DNA of 64,000 bases from Comamonadaceae bacterium OTU4NAUVB1 (GCA_024372625.1 CP099605.1:1-64000), one strand, 5' to 3'; counted from the first letter of the stretch, positions 40,573-50,865 are shown. Made by a program: numbers and translations. Notes: generated from the sequence alone by a model not told the origin.

Positions 40573-41160
40573 ATGGGCAACCGCCTCACTCAGATCGCCA
40601 CGCGCACCGGCGACGACGGCAGCACCGGCCTCGGCGACAACACCCGCGTCCCCAAGAGCCACCTGCGCGTGCACGCCATGGGCGACGTCGACGAGCTCAA
40701 TTCCAACATCGGCGTGCTGTTGTGCGAGCCCATGCCCGACGCCGTGCGCGAGCTGCTCGTCGACGTGCAGCACCAGCTCTTCAACCTCGGTGGCGAGCTG
40801 TCGATGCCGGGCTACACCCTGCTCAAGGCCGAGGCCCTGCTGCAGCTGGACGAGGCCCTGGCCGACCACAACGCCGCGCTGCCGCGCCTGGCCGAGTTCA
40901 TCCTGCCGGCGGGCACGCGCGCCGCCTCGCTGGCCCATGTGTGCCGCACGGTGGCGCGGCGCGCCGAACGCGCCGTCGTCGCGCTGGGTGCCGAGGAGAC
41001 CGTGAACGACGCGCTGCGGCACTACCTCAATCGCCTGAGCGACCTGCTGTTCGTGCTCGCGCGCGTGCTCAACCGCATGGCGGGCGCCGATGGCGCCGGC
41101 GGCGACGACGTCTACTGGAAGAGCGAGCGCATGGCGCGCAGCGCCGAAGCGGCTTCCTGA
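40573..41160 (+). CDS. Cob(I)yrinic acid a,c-diamide adenosyltransferase (PduO type)
   Basis: Transfers the adenosyl group of ATP to cob(I)alamin to make adenosylcobalamin. The 195-residue protein has the ATP-binding TRTGDDGSTGLGD near residues 10-22, DVDELNSNIG, and the C-terminal RRAERAVV and LNRLSDLLFVLAR typical of PduO/MMAB trimers. The ATG at 40573 is preceded by CGGAG. No cobalamin riboswitch-like structure or vitamin B12 genes are seen nearby, so it probably serves as a housekeeping repair or salvage enzyme. Confidence 0.95.
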   Translation: MGNRLTQIATRTGDDGSTGLGDNTRVPKSHLRVHAMGDVDELNSNIGVLLCEPMPDAVRELLVDVQHQLFNLGGELSMPGYTLLKAEALLQLDEALADHNAALPRLAEFILPAGTRAASLAHVCRTVARRAERAVVALGAEETVNDALRHYLNRLSDLLFVLARVLNRMAGADGAGGDDVYWKSERMARSAEAAS

Positions 41161-41305
41161 CCTACGCACGCCACCGCCACGCGGGCGCAAGCTACATCCG
41201 CTTACAGCCTTCACCGCGCGCGCACCGGCCGACGGCCTCGTCGATACACAGGGGCCGCACAGTGGAGTTTCCGCATCACGCAGACCTGAAAAGGACGTCT
41301 CCACC

Positions 41306-41773
41306 ATGACCACTCCAGACTCCATCGGCACCATCGCCCGCCGCCCCGGCCGGCGCCTGCAACGCGTGGCCGTCGCCGCCTTGGCGCTGTTCATGGCCGC
41401 CGGCGGCGCGATGGCCCAGGGACGCTCGGGCGACGACCACCGTGGCCGTTCCGAGCACAAGGAACGCTTCGCGAACGGCCACGACAACCGCCGCGGCGAC
41501 CGCGACGACCACCGCCACGATCGGTACGACCGCCAGGACTTCCGCGACGGCCGGCATTTCGATCGCCGTGGCTACGAGCCCCGTCCCGCCGAATGGCGGC
41601 GTGGCGGCCGCCTGCCGCCCGAATACCGCGGGCGCAACTACGTGGTGAACGACTATCGCGCGTACCGGCTGCAGCCGCCGCCGCGCGGCTACCAATGGGT
41701 GGGTGTCGGCGGCGAATTCGCCCTGGCCGCCATCGCCACCGGCATCATTGCGCAGATCATCGTGTCACGATGA
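41306..41773 (+). CDS. RcnB-family periplasmic protein
   Basis: A 155-residue exported protein. It has a signal peptide (VAVAALALFMAAGGAMAQG) and a very Arg/Asp/His-rich hydrophilic middle (DRDDHRHDRYDRQDFRD). The C-terminal RcnB core is YRGRNYVVNDYRAYRLQPPP, then GYQWVGVGGEFALAAIATG. E. coli RcnB keeps nickel and cobalt homeostasis in the periplasm; the His/Asp-rich segment here fits metal binding. It is preceded by AAAAGGACG and followed by a strong terminator, so it is monocistronic. Confidence 0.88.
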   Translation: MTTPDSIGTIARRPGRRLQRVAVAALALFMAAGGAMAQGRSGDDHRGRSEHKERFANGHDNRRGDRDDHRHDRYDRQDFRDGRHFDRRGYEPRPAEWRRGGRLPPEYRGRNYVVNDYRAYRLQPPPRGYQWVGVGGEFALAAIATGIIAQIIVSR

Positions 41774-41806
41774 CGCGATGAATGTGGCCGGTCGCCCGGT
41801 CCAATG

Positions 41807-41836
41807 AAAAAAGCGCCGACATGTCGGCGCTTTTTT
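41807..41836. terminator. Bidirectional Rho-independent terminator
   Basis: Perfect stem GCGCCGAC-AT-GTCGGCGC (41813-41830) with six A residues before and six T residues after. It serves the RcnB-like gene on the plus strand and the small unknown gene on the minus strand. Confidence 0.95.
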
Positions 41837-41841
41837 CTTGG

Positions 41842-42123
41842 TCAATTGTTTTCGCTGAAGACGACGGCGGGCGTCACCTGCGCCCGGACATTGCGTCCGG
41901 TGATGGTCAGTCGCAGACCGCCACCATGCCATTCCAGCCAATTCAGCGCCACGTAGGCGTCGATGTCGTCGCTGTCGATCAGATCGGCCTGGCGCTGCTT
42001 CAGGCGCTCCATGGTGAGTGGCAATCCCTGTCGCAGTCGCTCGCGGGCCAGGGCCGCCATGTCGGCCTTGAGGGAAAGGCGATTCGAAACCTGCTTTCGG
42101 GTCTGCATCGTTGCCGGAGCCAT
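41842..42123 (-). CDS. Small protein of unknown function
   Basis: A 93-residue soluble protein, not recognised. It has a basic helical N-terminal half (RKQVSNRLSLKADMAALARE) and a second half with DSDDIDAYVALNWLEWHGG followed by a short strand pattern LRLTITGRNVRAQV. The ATG at 42123 has AGGA upstream at somewhat long spacing; a start at 42108 is also possible. It ends next to a bidirectional terminator and is divergent from the exopolysaccharide locus. The architecture could suit a small DNA-associated protein, but nothing decisive is seen. Confidence 0.65.
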   Translation of the reverse strand: MAPATMQTRKQVSNRLSLKADMAALARERLRQGLPLTMERLKQRQADLIDSDDIDAYVALNWLEWHGGGLRLTITGRNVRAQVTPAVVFSENN

Positions 42124-42285
42124 GGGACGTCCATTTCCTGAGGGATAAGAGGTGTGTACCAATGTACGCGTGGTCGTGCCATCGGCCTATCGATTTGCCG
42201 TTACCAAATCGCCACAGTCCCGCAAATTCCAATTCCGACCGCTCAAAGTCGGGGATTCCGTGAAATTGTGCTGATACACTCCTTT

Positions 42286-42316
42286 TTGAAAACGTTACCA
42301 AGTGTCAGTGTAATAC
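42286..42316 (+). promoter_or_regulatory. Putative sigma-70 promoter of the exopolysaccharide locus
   Basis: TTGAAA at 42286 and TAATAC at 42311 (19-bp spacing; TGTAAT at 42309 gives 17 bp) in a locally AT-rich region, 60 bp before the TTG start of the lipoprotein gene. It is the likeliest entry point for transcription of the locus. Confidence 0.45.
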
Positions 42317-42375
42317 TAAATATGTAATGCGCATTGGCCTTGGCAGATTGTTCACCCGTCCACTGGAGCATTAGA

Positions 42376-43185
42376 TTGATTGCATCATTCCCGAAATCGG
42401 CGTTGGCCAAGGTTGCCTTTTCCGCCCTGACAGCCATGGCCCTGACGGCCTGCGGCGGCGGTGGTGGCGGCAGTGACAGCGCAAGCGGCGGCAACGGCGC
42501 CGGTGTCGGCCTCGCGGTCAACGGCACGGTCGCACGCGGCGCGGCCATCTCCAACGCCACCGTCCGGCTGTCCTGCGCCAACGGCGCCGAACTGTCGGCC
42601 ACGTCGGGCACCGACGGCAGCTTCGGCACCAACCAGGCCGCCATCGTCTATCCCTGCATCGGCACCGCCACGGCCGGCACCCTGACCTACCGCGGCATCC
42701 TGTTCTCCAGTTCCACCGCCAACTTCACGCCGCTGACCGACCTGCTGGTGCAGACCGTGCTGGCCGCTTCCGCAAGCGGCGCGGCGTCGCTGACGCAGGC
42801 GGAATTCCTCGCCAAGATCCGCAGCGACAGCACCTTCGCGGCCAACGTGTCGTCGGCGGCTTCCGTGGTGGCGTTCCGCAACTCGGTGATCAACGTCATC
42901 AAGGCGCAACTGGTCGCATCGGGCCGGACCCAGGCCGAGGCGGACGCCATCCTCGCGGCCGGCACCAACTTCTACGACCAGCCCTTCACCATCGGCTCCG
43001 CGCTCGACCGCGTGCTCGACAACCTCGCCTCCCTGATCCAGAACGCCGACGGCAGCCTGCGCGCGACCATCCTCGCACTGATCAAGGCCGCGGGTGACCT
43101 GCTGGCCACGCCGCCGAGCGGTGGCGCCACGGGCGGCACCGGTGGCACGGGCGGCACGGGCGGGACCGGCGGCACCGGCGGCTGA
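42376..43185 (+). CDS. Lipoprotein with Gly-Thr repeat tail, first gene of the exopolysaccharide locus
   Basis: A 269-residue lipoprotein with signal LAKVAFSALTAMALTAC and lipobox LTAC followed by a Gly run. The N-terminal mature part (VNGTVARGAAISNATVRLSC) resembles carboxypeptidase-regulatory or transthyretin-like beta domains; the middle is Ala/Ser-rich and helical. The C-terminus is six GGT units encoded by near-identical 9-bp repeats. The start is TTG at 42376, chosen because GGAG lies 7 bp upstream and it gives a proper signal peptide. A terminator follows. Its role is unknown; it may be a cell-surface partner of the neighbouring YjbH-type protein. Confidence 0.75.
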   Translation: MIASFPKSALAKVAFSALTAMALTACGGGGGGSDSASGGNGAGVGLAVNGTVARGAAISNATVRLSCANGAELSATSGTDGSFGTNQAAIVYPCIGTATAGTLTYRGILFSSSTANFTPLTDLLVQTVLAASASGAASLTQAEFLAKIRSDSTFAANVSSAASVVAFRNSVINVIKAQLVASGRTQAEADAILAAGTNFYDQPFTIGSALDRVLDNLASLIQNADGSLRATILALIKAAGDLLATPPSGGATGGTGGTGGTGGTGGTGG

Positions 43186-43220
43186 TCGCCCTCCGGGCTC
43201 CTCCCGCGACGGGCCATTCC

Positions 43221-43246
43221 AGGGCAGCTTCAAAGGCTGCCCTTTT
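43221..43246 (+). terminator. Rho-independent terminator
   Basis: Stem AGGGCAGC/GCTGCCCT (43221-43228 and 43236-43243) with a 7-base loop and TTT after it. It separates the lipoprotein gene from the yjbH-like gene 19 bp further on, so read-through or an internal promoter is required for the latter. Confidence 0.75.
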
Positions 43247-43264
43247 CATTTGTCAGTTCGCTTC

Positions 43265-45700
43265 ATGTCACTTTCTCGTGAAATCGGCGTGTTCAGGGTC
43301 AAGGCGACGGTCGGCGCGCTGCTGGTGTGGCCGGGCCTCGCGGGCGTGACCGCCCCGGCGTTCGCCCAGCAGCAGCCGATCGCGCCCACCCTCAACGCCA
43401 GCGGTGCATCGGGCCTGTCGGTCACGCCGACGGCGCTGCTGTTGCCGTGGGGCGCGCTGGGCCTCGCCTACGACAACCAGGTCGTGAGCGGTCCGGTCGA
43501 CCGCGAGCACGGCACGCGCGGACACAACCTCGTCGCCGGCTTCGGACTCCTGCCCAACCTGGAGATCTCCGGGCGCATCGCCGCCAACACGCTCAACACC
43601 AACTGCTACACCGAGAACTGCGGCATCCGCGACCTCTCGTTCAACTTCAAGGCCGGCACGCCGCTGGACCGCGACAACCGCTGGCACATCGCCGCCGGCG
43701 CCACCGACCTGGGCGGACAGACCGGCAACTTCCGCTCCGTCTATGGCGTGCTCACCTACCGCCCCGTCGATCCGATCGACCTCTCCGCCGGCCTGGCGCG
43801 GCGCGGTGGGGCCGCGACGGTCACCACGCCGCTCGACGGCGTGTTCGCCAGCGCCGCCTACCGGCCGTTCTCCTGGCTGCAGACGCACGTCGAATACGCC
43901 GACAGCAAGGCCTGGGCGGGTGCCCGCGTGTACGCGCCGGCCACGTGGCTGCCCGCCGGCTGGCAGGCGCACGTCGGCGCCAACGTGCGCGTGCATGGCA
44001 GCGATCGCGTCACCTTCGCGGGCGGCGCCACGCAGCAGTCGGCGCGCGGCTGGGTCGGTGTGGGACTGAACATCCCGCTGTTCAAGGTGCCGACCACCGT
44101 GTCCGCCGCGCCCCGGCCACGCCTGGCGCAGGACGACGGCATGCCGGAGCCGCCACCGCGCCGGGTGTACTCGGCCAGCGGCCTGCCGGCATCGGCCACG
44201 CCGCTGGTGGCCGACCTCGCGCCGCCGGTGGTGGTGGCCAAGGCGCCGCCGTCGGCACGGGTCAACCTCGCGCCGCCAAGTGAGGGACCGAGTCCCGAGG
44301 CCCGCGCCGCCGCCGACGCCATGGCCCGCACCGCCGCCGCCCTGCCGAGCGTGGCGCCGGTGGACGACGCGCAGCTCGTGGCGCTGGGCGAGGCCCTGCG
44401 CGACAAGGGTTTCGAGGACATCGCCATCGGCCGCGCGGGCGACGGCGCCGTCGCCGTGCGCCTGAACAACGCCACCTACAACGCCAACACCGCCGACGGC
44501 CTGGGCGTGGCGCTGGGCGTGCTCGCGCGGCGGCTGGCCGACCAGCGCGCCGGCTACCGGCTGGTGCTGACGCAGCGCCAGCTCGCCATCGTGGGCGTGA
44601 CCGGCCAGGCCGACTGCCTCGCGCAGTGGATCGCCCAGGGACCGCCGCGCTGCACCGCCGGCCAGCTCTACACGCCCGGCACGACCGGGCTGGAAGCGCT
44701 GCTGGCCGACACCCGCTGGGTGGTCGACGGGCGCGCCCCCAGCTGGGCCACGCCGCGCGTCATCCTGCAGCCGGTGCTGCGCACGGGCGTCGCGACCGAA
44801 TACGGCGTGCTCGACCACTCGCTGGCCTTGCGCGCCATGCTGCAGCAGCCGCTGTGGCGCGGCGCGTGGGCGGAGGTGGCCGGCAACACGCCCCTCCACG
44901 AATCGAACGACTACAAGGCCGGCCAGGTCTTCGGCAACAGCCGCTTCGTCAGCCAGACCGACCGCTACATGGTCCACCAGATGTTCCGCGTGCCGGTGGA
45001 AAGCATGCTGGGGCAGCTGGTGCGCCTCACCAGCGGGCGCGAGAGCGTCGACCCCGAGAAGGCGCGCCAGACCGCCGAGCGCTGGGGCGCCGCCGCCCTG
45101 ACCGCGCACGTGGCCACCGGCCGCATCGATGCCAACTACCGCGGCCACTACGGCGAACTGCGCTGGGAGCCGGGCGAGGGGCGCCACAAGTTCGGCGTGG
45201 AGGCCGGCCGCTTCCAGCGCGTGACCTACTACGACCCCAACCTGCCGATCAATTCCCGTACCGCGCTGGCGAACTACCGCTATGCCTTCACGCCCACGCG
45301 CACGTATTTCGAGGCCGCCGCCGGCCAGTTCCTCTACAACGACCGGGGCGTGCGGCTGGGCATCAAGCAGTGGTTCGACGACGTGGCCGTCACGGTGTAC
45401 GTGCGCCACAGCAAGTTCGAGTACGCGGCGCAGGGGCGCACGTCGGCGGGCATCGAGGTCTCGTTGCCGCTGACGCCGCGCAAGGACATGTCGCCGACCG
45501 CGCCGGTGCAGGTGGTGGGCAATCCAAGGTGGTCCTACGGCATCGAGACGGTGGTGCGCGAGGACGCCAACGTGCTCAACACCACCCAGGGCGTCGGCTC
45601 GAACGTGTCGATGCTCGACCGGACGTTCAACTTCGACCGCGCCGGACTGGCCTATTTCGAAGACAACATGCCACGCATCCGCAGCGCTGCGGGCCGGTGA
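43265..45700 (+). CDS. YjbH-domain outer-membrane protein of exopolysaccharide biosynthesis
   Basis: An 811-residue exported protein. A signal peptide ends at APAFAQQQ. Residues 40-280 contain repeated amphipathic beta strands ([27 protein letters not shown]), typical of the YjbH/WbfB family. A Pro/Ala-rich linker leads to an alpha/beta middle domain and a second beta-rich region with paired strands to the end, fitting a double barrel. YjbH proteins are needed for export or assembly of group 4-like capsules and exopolysaccharides. It leads the sugar gene run, 34 bp before the UDP-GlcNAc dehydrogenase gene. Confidence 0.85.
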   Translation: MSLSREIGVFRVKATVGALLVWPGLAGVTAPAFAQQQPIAPTLNASGASGLSVTPTALLLPWGALGLAYDNQVVSGPVDREHGTRGHNLVAGFGLLPNLEISGRIAANTLNTNCYTENCGIRDLSFNFKAGTPLDRDNRWHIAAGATDLGGQTGNFRSVYGVLTYRPVDPIDLSAGLARRGGAATVTTPLDGVFASAAYRPFSWLQTHVEYADSKAWAGARVYAPATWLPAGWQAHVGANVRVHGSDRVTFAGGATQQSARGWVGVGLNIPLFKVPTTVSAAPRPRLAQDDGMPEPPPRRVYSASGLPASATPLVADLAPPVVVAKAPPSARVNLAPPSEGPSPEARAAADAMARTAAALPSVAPVDDAQLVALGEALRDKGFEDIAIGRAGDGAVAVRLNNATYNANTADGLGVALGVLARRLADQRAGYRLVLTQRQLAIVGVTGQADCLAQWIAQGPPRCTAGQLYTPGTTGLEALLADTRWVVDGRAPSWATPRVILQPVLRTGVATEYGVLDHSLALRAMLQQPLWRGAWAEVAGNTPLHESNDYKAGQVFGNSRFVSQTDRYMVHQMFRVPVESMLGQLVRLTSGRESVDPEKARQTAERWGAAALTAHVATGRIDANYRGHYGELRWEPGEGRHKFGVEAGRFQRVTYYDPNLPINSRTALANYRYAFTPTRTYFEAAAGQFLYNDRGVRLGIKQWFDDVAVTVYVRHSKFEYAAQGRTSAGIEVSLPLTPRKDMSPTAPVQVVGNPRWSYGIETVVREDANVLNTTQGVGSNVSMLDRTFNFDRAGLAYFEDNMPRIRSAAGR

Positions 45701-45734
45701 GGCTTCCCGCAAATTCAATTCATTCGATCAATTC

Positions 45735-47018
45735 ATGAACGACATCAGCAATTCGGTGCCCATCGCCATCATCGGGCTGGGTTACGTCGGCCTTCCACTC
45801 GCGGTGGAATTCGGCAAGAAACGGCAGGTCATCGGTTTCGACATCCATGCCAGGCGGATTTCCGAATTGCAGGCCGGCCACGACCGCACCCTGGAAACCA
45901 CGGCCGGGGAATTGAAGAACGCGACGCGCCTGTCCTTCACCTCGCATGCCGACGACCTGCGCGATTGCTCGGTCTTCATCGTCACGGTGCCCACGCCCAT
46001 CGACAACGCCAACCGGCCCGACCTGACGCCGCTGATCAAGGCCAGCGAGACCGTCGGCAAGGTGATACACGACGGCGCCATCGTGATCTTCGAATCGACG
46101 GTGTATCCGGGCGCCACGGAGGAAGTGTGCGTGCCCCTGCTCGAAAAGTTCAGCGGCAAGAAATTCAACGTCGATTTCTTCTGCGGCTACAGCCCGGAGC
46201 GCATCAACCCCGGCGACAAGGAACACCGGCTGCCGAGCATCAAGAAGGTGACCAGCGGCAGCACCCCCGAAGTGGCCGAGACCGTGGACCGGCTCTATCG
46301 CGAAATCATCACCGCCGGCACGCACAAGGCCAGCAGCATCAAGGTGGCCGAGGCCGCCAAGGTGATCGAGAACACGCAGCGTGACGTCAATATCGCCCTG
46401 ATGAACGAACTCAGCCTGATCTTCCACCGGCTGGGCATCGACACCCTGGAGGTGCTGCAGGCGGCGGGCACCAAGTGGAACTTCCTGCCGTTCCGTCCCG
46501 GCCTGGTGGGCGGGCACTGCATCGGCGTGGACCCGTACTACCTGACGCACAAGGCCGTCGAAGTGGGCTACCACCCCGAGGTCATCCTGGCAGGGCGCCG
46601 CATCAACGACAACATGGCGAGCCACGTGGCCGACCAGGTCGTGAAGCTGATGCTGCGCAAGGGCCTGCCCGTGCTGGGCAGCAAGGTGCTGGTGCTGGGG
46701 CTGACGTTCAAGGAGAACTGCCCCGACGTGCGCAACACCAAGGTCGTGGACATCGTGAAGACGCTCCAGGGCTACAACACCCGGGTCGATGTCTACGACC
46801 CGTGGATCAGCGTCGAGGACGCGGAACACGAGTACGGCCTGAAATGCCTGCACGAAGCGCCGGCCGCCGGCACCTACGACGCGGTGATCCTGGCCGTGAG
46901 CCATCACCAGTTCGTGACGTTGGGCGAGGCGGGGGTCAAGGCCTTCGGCAAGCCGGGCGCGGTGCTGTTCGACGTGAAGAGCCTGTTCCCGCTCGGCGCC
47001 GCCGACGGACGCCTTTGA
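45735..47018 (+). CDS. tviB: UDP-N-acetylglucosamine 6-dehydrogenase (TviB/WbpO type)
   Basis: Oxidises UDP-GlcNAc or UDP-GalNAc to the uronic acid with two NAD+. The 427-residue protein has the NAD-binding [10 protein letters not shown] at 13-22, [27 protein letters not shown], the central [20 protein letters not shown], and catalytic Cys262 in [11 protein letters not shown]. It is followed 29 bp later by the C4-epimerase gene, the same pair that makes UDP-GalNAcA for Vi antigen and some O-antigens. GC-rich and native-looking. Confidence 0.93.
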   Translation: MNDISNSVPIAIIGLGYVGLPLAVEFGKKRQVIGFDIHARRISELQAGHDRTLETTAGELKNATRLSFTSHADDLRDCSVFIVTVPTPIDNANRPDLTPLIKASETVGKVIHDGAIVIFESTVYPGATEEVCVPLLEKFSGKKFNVDFFCGYSPERINPGDKEHRLPSIKKVTSGSTPEVAETVDRLYREIITAGTHKASSIKVAEAAKVIENTQRDVNIALMNELSLIFHRLGIDTLEVLQAAGTKWNFLPFRPGLVGGHCIGVDPYYLTHKAVEVGYHPEVILAGRRINDNMASHVADQVVKLMLRKGLPVLGSKVLVLGLTFKENCPDVRNTKVVDIVKTLQGYNTRVDVYDPWISVEDAEHEYGLKCLHEAPAAGTYDAVILAVSHHQFVTLGEAGVKAFGKPGAVLFDVKSLFPLGAADGRL

Positions 47019-47047
47019 ACCATGACCCTTGCACCGGACCGCTTCCA

Positions 47048-48100
47048 ATGACCACGGCCTACGAACAACTGAAGGCGCGGCTGCCGAACGAGCCGCGCAC
47101 CTGGCTGGTGACCGGCGTCGCCGGCTTCATCGGCAGCAACCTGCTGGAGACCCTGCTGCTGCTCGACCAGCGCGTGGTGGGGCTGGACAACTTCGCGACG
47201 GGCTATCAGCGCAACCTCGACGAGGTGCAGGGCTTGGTCACGCCGCAGCAATGGAGCCGCTTTCATTTCATCGAAGGCGACATCTGCAACCTCGACGACT
47301 GCCGCCGCGCTTGCGAGGGCGTGGAATACGTCTTGCACCAGGCCGCATTGGGATCGGTTCCCCGAAGCCTGGCGAATCCGATCGCCACCAACGACACCAA
47401 CATCGGCGGTTTCCTGAACATGCTTGTGGCCGCGCGCGACGCGAAGGTCACCAGTTTCACGTACGCGGCCAGCAGCAGCACCTACGGCGACCACCCTGCG
47501 TTGCCGAAGGTGGAGGACGTCATCGGCAAACCGCTGAGTCCGTATGCGGTGACCAAATACGTCAACGAGCTTTATGCGGATGTGTTCGCACGCTGCTACG
47601 ACTTTAAGACCATTGGACTGCGTTATTTCAACGTATTCGGTCCTAGGCAAAACCCAAGCGGAGCTTATGCAGCGGTGATTCCTAAGTGGATCTCAAGCCT
47701 GATGCAAGGCGAACAGGTGTACATCAATGGCGATGGTGAGACCAGTCGCGACTTCTGCTTTATACAAAATGCTGTGCAAGCCAATCTTCTGGCGGCAACC
47801 ACAAAAGAGACTGGTGCTAAAAATCAAATCTACAACGTCGCTGTAAGCGGCCGCACCACTTTAAATTCCTTGTTTTCACTCATTTGCAAGAACTTGAATA
47901 ATTGCAATTTCAGAATTGATGCTCAGCCAATATACAGAGATTTCAGAGCAGGAGATGTTCGACATAGTCATGCGGCGATAGAGAAAGCATCTAGCCTTTT
48001 AGGCTATCAACCTAGTCATACTATTGAAAGTGGCATTCCACACGCCATGATGTGGTACATCAATCACGCAAATGATCCAACAAAATCATTAAAAGCTTAG
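47048..48100 (+). CDS. tviC: UDP-N-acetylhexosamine 4-epimerase (TviC/WbpP type), mosaic gene
   Basis: A 350-residue SDR epimerase interconverting GlcNAc and GalNAc forms of UDP sugars. Family signs are [24 protein letters not shown], the catalytic Tyr/Lys in [11 protein letters not shown], and [19 protein letters not shown]. The protein is continuous and intact, but base composition changes sharply at about 47600: codons before it are GC-rich, and codons after it prefer A or T in the third position, like the following genes. The junction lies within a strongly conserved stretch, which suits homologous recombination. Confidence 0.93.
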   Translation: MTTAYEQLKARLPNEPRTWLVTGVAGFIGSNLLETLLLLDQRVVGLDNFATGYQRNLDEVQGLVTPQQWSRFHFIEGDICNLDDCRRACEGVEYVLHQAALGSVPRSLANPIATNDTNIGGFLNMLVAARDAKVTSFTYAASSSTYGDHPALPKVEDVIGKPLSPYAVTKYVNELYADVFARCYDFKTIGLRYFNVFGPRQNPSGAYAAVIPKWISSLMQGEQVYINGDGETSRDFCFIQNAVQANLLAATTKETGAKNQIYNVAVSGRTTLNSLFSLICKNLNNCNFRIDAQPIYRDFRAGDVRHSHAAIEKASSLLGYQPSHTIESGIPHAMMWYINHANDPTKSLKA

Positions 48101-48167
48101 ATTTGAAAAAACTTAAAAACTAAAAATGCTTAATTAATAAAGCAAATAATTAATGCCAAACTAAAAA

Positions 48168-49613
48168 GTGTTTAAAACTTCGATTGCTTATTTTGCTATT
48201 CGTGCGCTTAATGGTGTTTTAGGATTGGCGACAGTATTTATACTTACTCGTCTGATGTCGGCCGCGCAATATGGCGCTTATGCGTTGAGCATGGCAACAA
48301 TTGGACTCTGCGCCTCAATATTCTATCAATGGATCGCCGTCACCATAGCGCGGTTTTATTCGATATACGCAAAAGATCCAGCAGTATTGATAGCTGAAGG
48401 AAACAAACTTTTCTTCAGAGTTTCGCTATGTGTGTTTTTTGCGATAGCAGTGTATATTTCTTTTGCAGAGATGGAAACGCAAAAGATATGGCTCACAGTG
48501 GCCATCGCAGTAAGCGTCGTTGCTACTGGTTTGCATAATTTGGGGCTACAAATTGCAAATGCGAGCGGACGGCCGGCAAATTATGGTTTGCTGAGTATCA
48601 CGCGAGGTGCATTCACTCTGTGCGCTGCCGTAGGACTAGTTCAATTAGGTTACGGCAGCACAGGGGCAGTTTTCGGTTTTGCAGTCGGAGGAGTCCTGTC
48701 TGTTGCGATTTTCAGGGTCAAGCGTCCAAAATTCACAGAAAAAAGCAATAAGACTCTTAGAAAAGAGATGATGGTCTATGGACTTCCTCTGACCTTGACA
48801 TATGTCTCGACAATGATTCTGGATGTATCTGACAGATTCATGATTGGATGGTGGTTGGGAACACCAGCAGTTGCCGGATACGCTGCAGCTTATGACTTAA
48901 CTCAGCAAGTCATAGGAGCCATTATGAATGTGCTTTTTCTAGCTAGTTACCCACGGATAACAGCTGCATGGGAAACTGGCGGTGTGTCAGCTGCCCGTGA
49001 TGCAATGAGCCCATTATCACGAGCTATCTTGCTTGCCTCGCCACTACTAAGCGGAATTTTTATAGGAGGTGCAACTGAAATCTCAAATGCTGCTTTTGGA
49101 AAAGCTATAGCTTCAGAAGCAGCGAAAGTCATCCCGTGGACAGCATTTGCGATCACAGTTGCATGCTTCAAAAGCTATTACCTAGATGTTGCTTTCCAAC
49201 TTGAAAAAGCAACAAAAACACAGCTTTATATTACTGCTTGCATGGCCATTTTAAATATATTATTAAATTTATTTCTAATAAACCGTTATGGGATATTGGG
49301 AGCCGCAATTTCTACAGCAGCAGCTTTTACATTCGGCGCAATGTTGAGTTGGCAATGTGGAAGAAAGCTGAATTTGTATTCAAGTCGAATGTTGGATCTT
49401 GCAAAACTACTCATAATTTTCTTTTTTATATTGATTGCCACAAGTTTTCTGCCAACAACAAGCTTTAGCAACGTTTTTAACGCTGCAATAAGTGTGACAG
49501 TTGGGGTTGTCTCTTACACTATTGGAATATTAATTTTTAATCCGATGAACATAAGATCTGCGGCGATTAGGCAAGCTTTAGTGCTGATGCGAAACAAAAT
49601 TGCGAAGCACTGA
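48168..49613 (+). CDS. wzx: Polysaccharide repeat-unit flippase, Wzx type
   Basis: A 481-residue polytopic membrane protein with about 12-14 hydrophobic helices of the MATE/MOP superfamily. The start FAIRALNGVLGLATVFILTR and the repeated short loops (LMSAAQYGAYALSM) are typical of O-antigen or capsule flippases, which move lipid-linked repeat units across the inner membrane. The start is GTG at 48168 with no strong ribosome-binding site; nearby ATG codons run into stops. It lies in the AT-rich island just before wzy. Confidence 0.88.
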   Translation: MFKTSIAYFAIRALNGVLGLATVFILTRLMSAAQYGAYALSMATIGLCASIFYQWIAVTIARFYSIYAKDPAVLIAEGNKLFFRVSLCVFFAIAVYISFAEMETQKIWLTVAIAVSVVATGLHNLGLQIANASGRPANYGLLSITRGAFTLCAAVGLVQLGYGSTGAVFGFAVGGVLSVAIFRVKRPKFTEKSNKTLRKEMMVYGLPLTLTYVSTMILDVSDRFMIGWWLGTPAVAGYAAAYDLTQQVIGAIMNVLFLASYPRITAAWETGGVSAARDAMSPLSRAILLASPLLSGIFIGGATEISNAAFGKAIASEAAKVIPWTAFAITVACFKSYYLDVAFQLEKATKTQLYITACMAILNILLNLFLINRYGILGAAISTAAAFTFGAMLSWQCGRKLNLYSSRMLDLAKLLIIFFFILIATSFLPTTSFSNVFNAAISVTVGVVSYTIGILIFNPMNIRSAAIRQALVLMRNKIAKH

Positions 49614-49692
49614 GGCTATTTTTGTTTAATCCAAGTGATGAGATTTAAAAATTAAAGATAGAACTTTTATAATCGTTGCCGCACTTGCGGGG

Positions 49693-50865
49693 TTGTTTAT
49701 TCCTACGTCGAACGAAGGAGAGATATCTAATTTTCTTTCCATACTGAACTTTCTGATACCTGCATTTTTGCTATCACTCACTTTTAGATTTAATGGGTGG
49801 CAGTTGCGTCGCTTGGGCTATGTGATTTTGCTAATGGCAATGATGTTGCTATTCACAGTAACTTCGCCTTTTTCTTATATTGCATGGGGTGGCATGGCGC
49901 CTTATATCTTAGCTTCAGCCATCCTACTCACGGATTTCAAAACTTCTCAATACATATCAGATATCAAAATAGACAAAAGTTTAATAAGAACATTGTTTCT
50001 TATAAACATAGTAATATTTTTGCTTGGATTTGGAATTTTGACTGAACAATCTTTGTTGGTTGAAGTTATCCAGCGCAACTACCAATCTCTGAATGAAGAA
50101 CTCTACGAGCAAATGATAGTTTGGAACTCCAAGCCTGTAACTGTCTTTGGTTCGCATTCCACTGCTGCATTGGCATATTTCTGTTTGTTTGCTATCAATT
50201 TCAAGCTCTTTCGCAATGTTAATCTATCAAGCTTTTGGAGAGGAATATATCTCCTCTTTGCAGCAGGATTTCTAATATTAAATTGGCTGTTGATATCAAA
50301 TACATCAGTAGCAATGACGGCATTTGTAGTCCTTTTCTTTTCAATGGCTTTGATAAGAAAACTTTCGAAAAATACCAAAGTTATTCTTTTTGTAATCGGC
50401 CTGGCATCTATTCTTGTGATTATTGCTGATGTTGGTTTTTTCTATTCCATGTTTGGCGGTTCTGATGCCAATGGTTTTCTTGGCAGATATTCCTCAGGAG
50501 GACGGCTGCAAAGCACGTACAACTACTTAATTGATAACAATTTCATGCCAATAGGGTTTTCCTATTCGGCTGGAATTGGTTTGGGAGACAATTTCATCGC
50601 AGAATACATAATAAAAGCTTCGTTTTTTGGGTATTTTATTATATTGTTTCTTCTATGGACTTGGTTTAGACGTCATTTAAGTCAATACAGAGCGTTGGCT
50701 TTTTTTGTATTTATCGTGCTTGCAGACTTTGCGTACCCTTTGCTTGTATACAGCCGAATCGCCGCTGTTATCCCGTTTTATGTATTGATGTGGCAAAGAA
50801 TAGATTCGGGTGTTTTTCTTGTTCGAGAATCTGATAATCAGATAGAGCATGAAAACGAAAAATAA
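49693..50865 (+). CDS. wzy: Polysaccharide polymerase, Wzy type, with doubtful 5' end
   Basis: A 390-residue membrane protein with about ten hydrophobic segments and a larger loop around residues 120-150, the layout of Wzy O-antigen polymerases. The frame has no ATG: the first usable start is TTG at 49693, which truncates the first helix. An ATG at 49638 lies one base out of frame; removing one A from the run of five at 49647-49651 would restore MRFKIKDRTFII and a complete first helix. This is either a base-call or assembly error, or a slippage-prone or inactivated gene. The 3' end overlaps the next gene by 17 bp. Confidence 0.75.
   Translation: MFIPTSNEGEISNFLSILNFLIPAFLLSLTFRFNGWQLRRLGYVILLMAMMLLFTVTSPFSYIAWGGMAPYILASAILLTDFKTSQYISDIKIDKSLIRTLFLINIVIFLLGFGILTEQSLLVEVIQRNYQSLNEELYEQMIVWNSKPVTVFGSHSTAALAYFCLFAINFKLFRNVNLSSFWRGIYLLFAAGFLILNWLLISNTSVAMTAFVVLFFSMALIRKLSKNTKVILFVIGLASILVIIADVGFFYSMFGGSDANGFLGRYSSGGRLQSTYNYLIDNNFMPIGFSYSAGIGLGDNFIAEYIIKASFFGYFIILFLLWTWFRRHLSQYRALAFFVFIVLADFAYPLLVYSRIAAVIPFYVLMWQRIDSGVFLVRESDNQIEHENEK

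Noticed and set aside
43126..43183. CRISPR-like or mobile repeat array
   Set aside because: The 9-bp units encode the in-frame GGT tail of the lipoprotein and have no spacers.
43268..45718. 816-codon frame antisense to the yjbH-like gene
   Set aside because: Same shadow effect; the plus-strand product has a signal peptide and family-typical strands.
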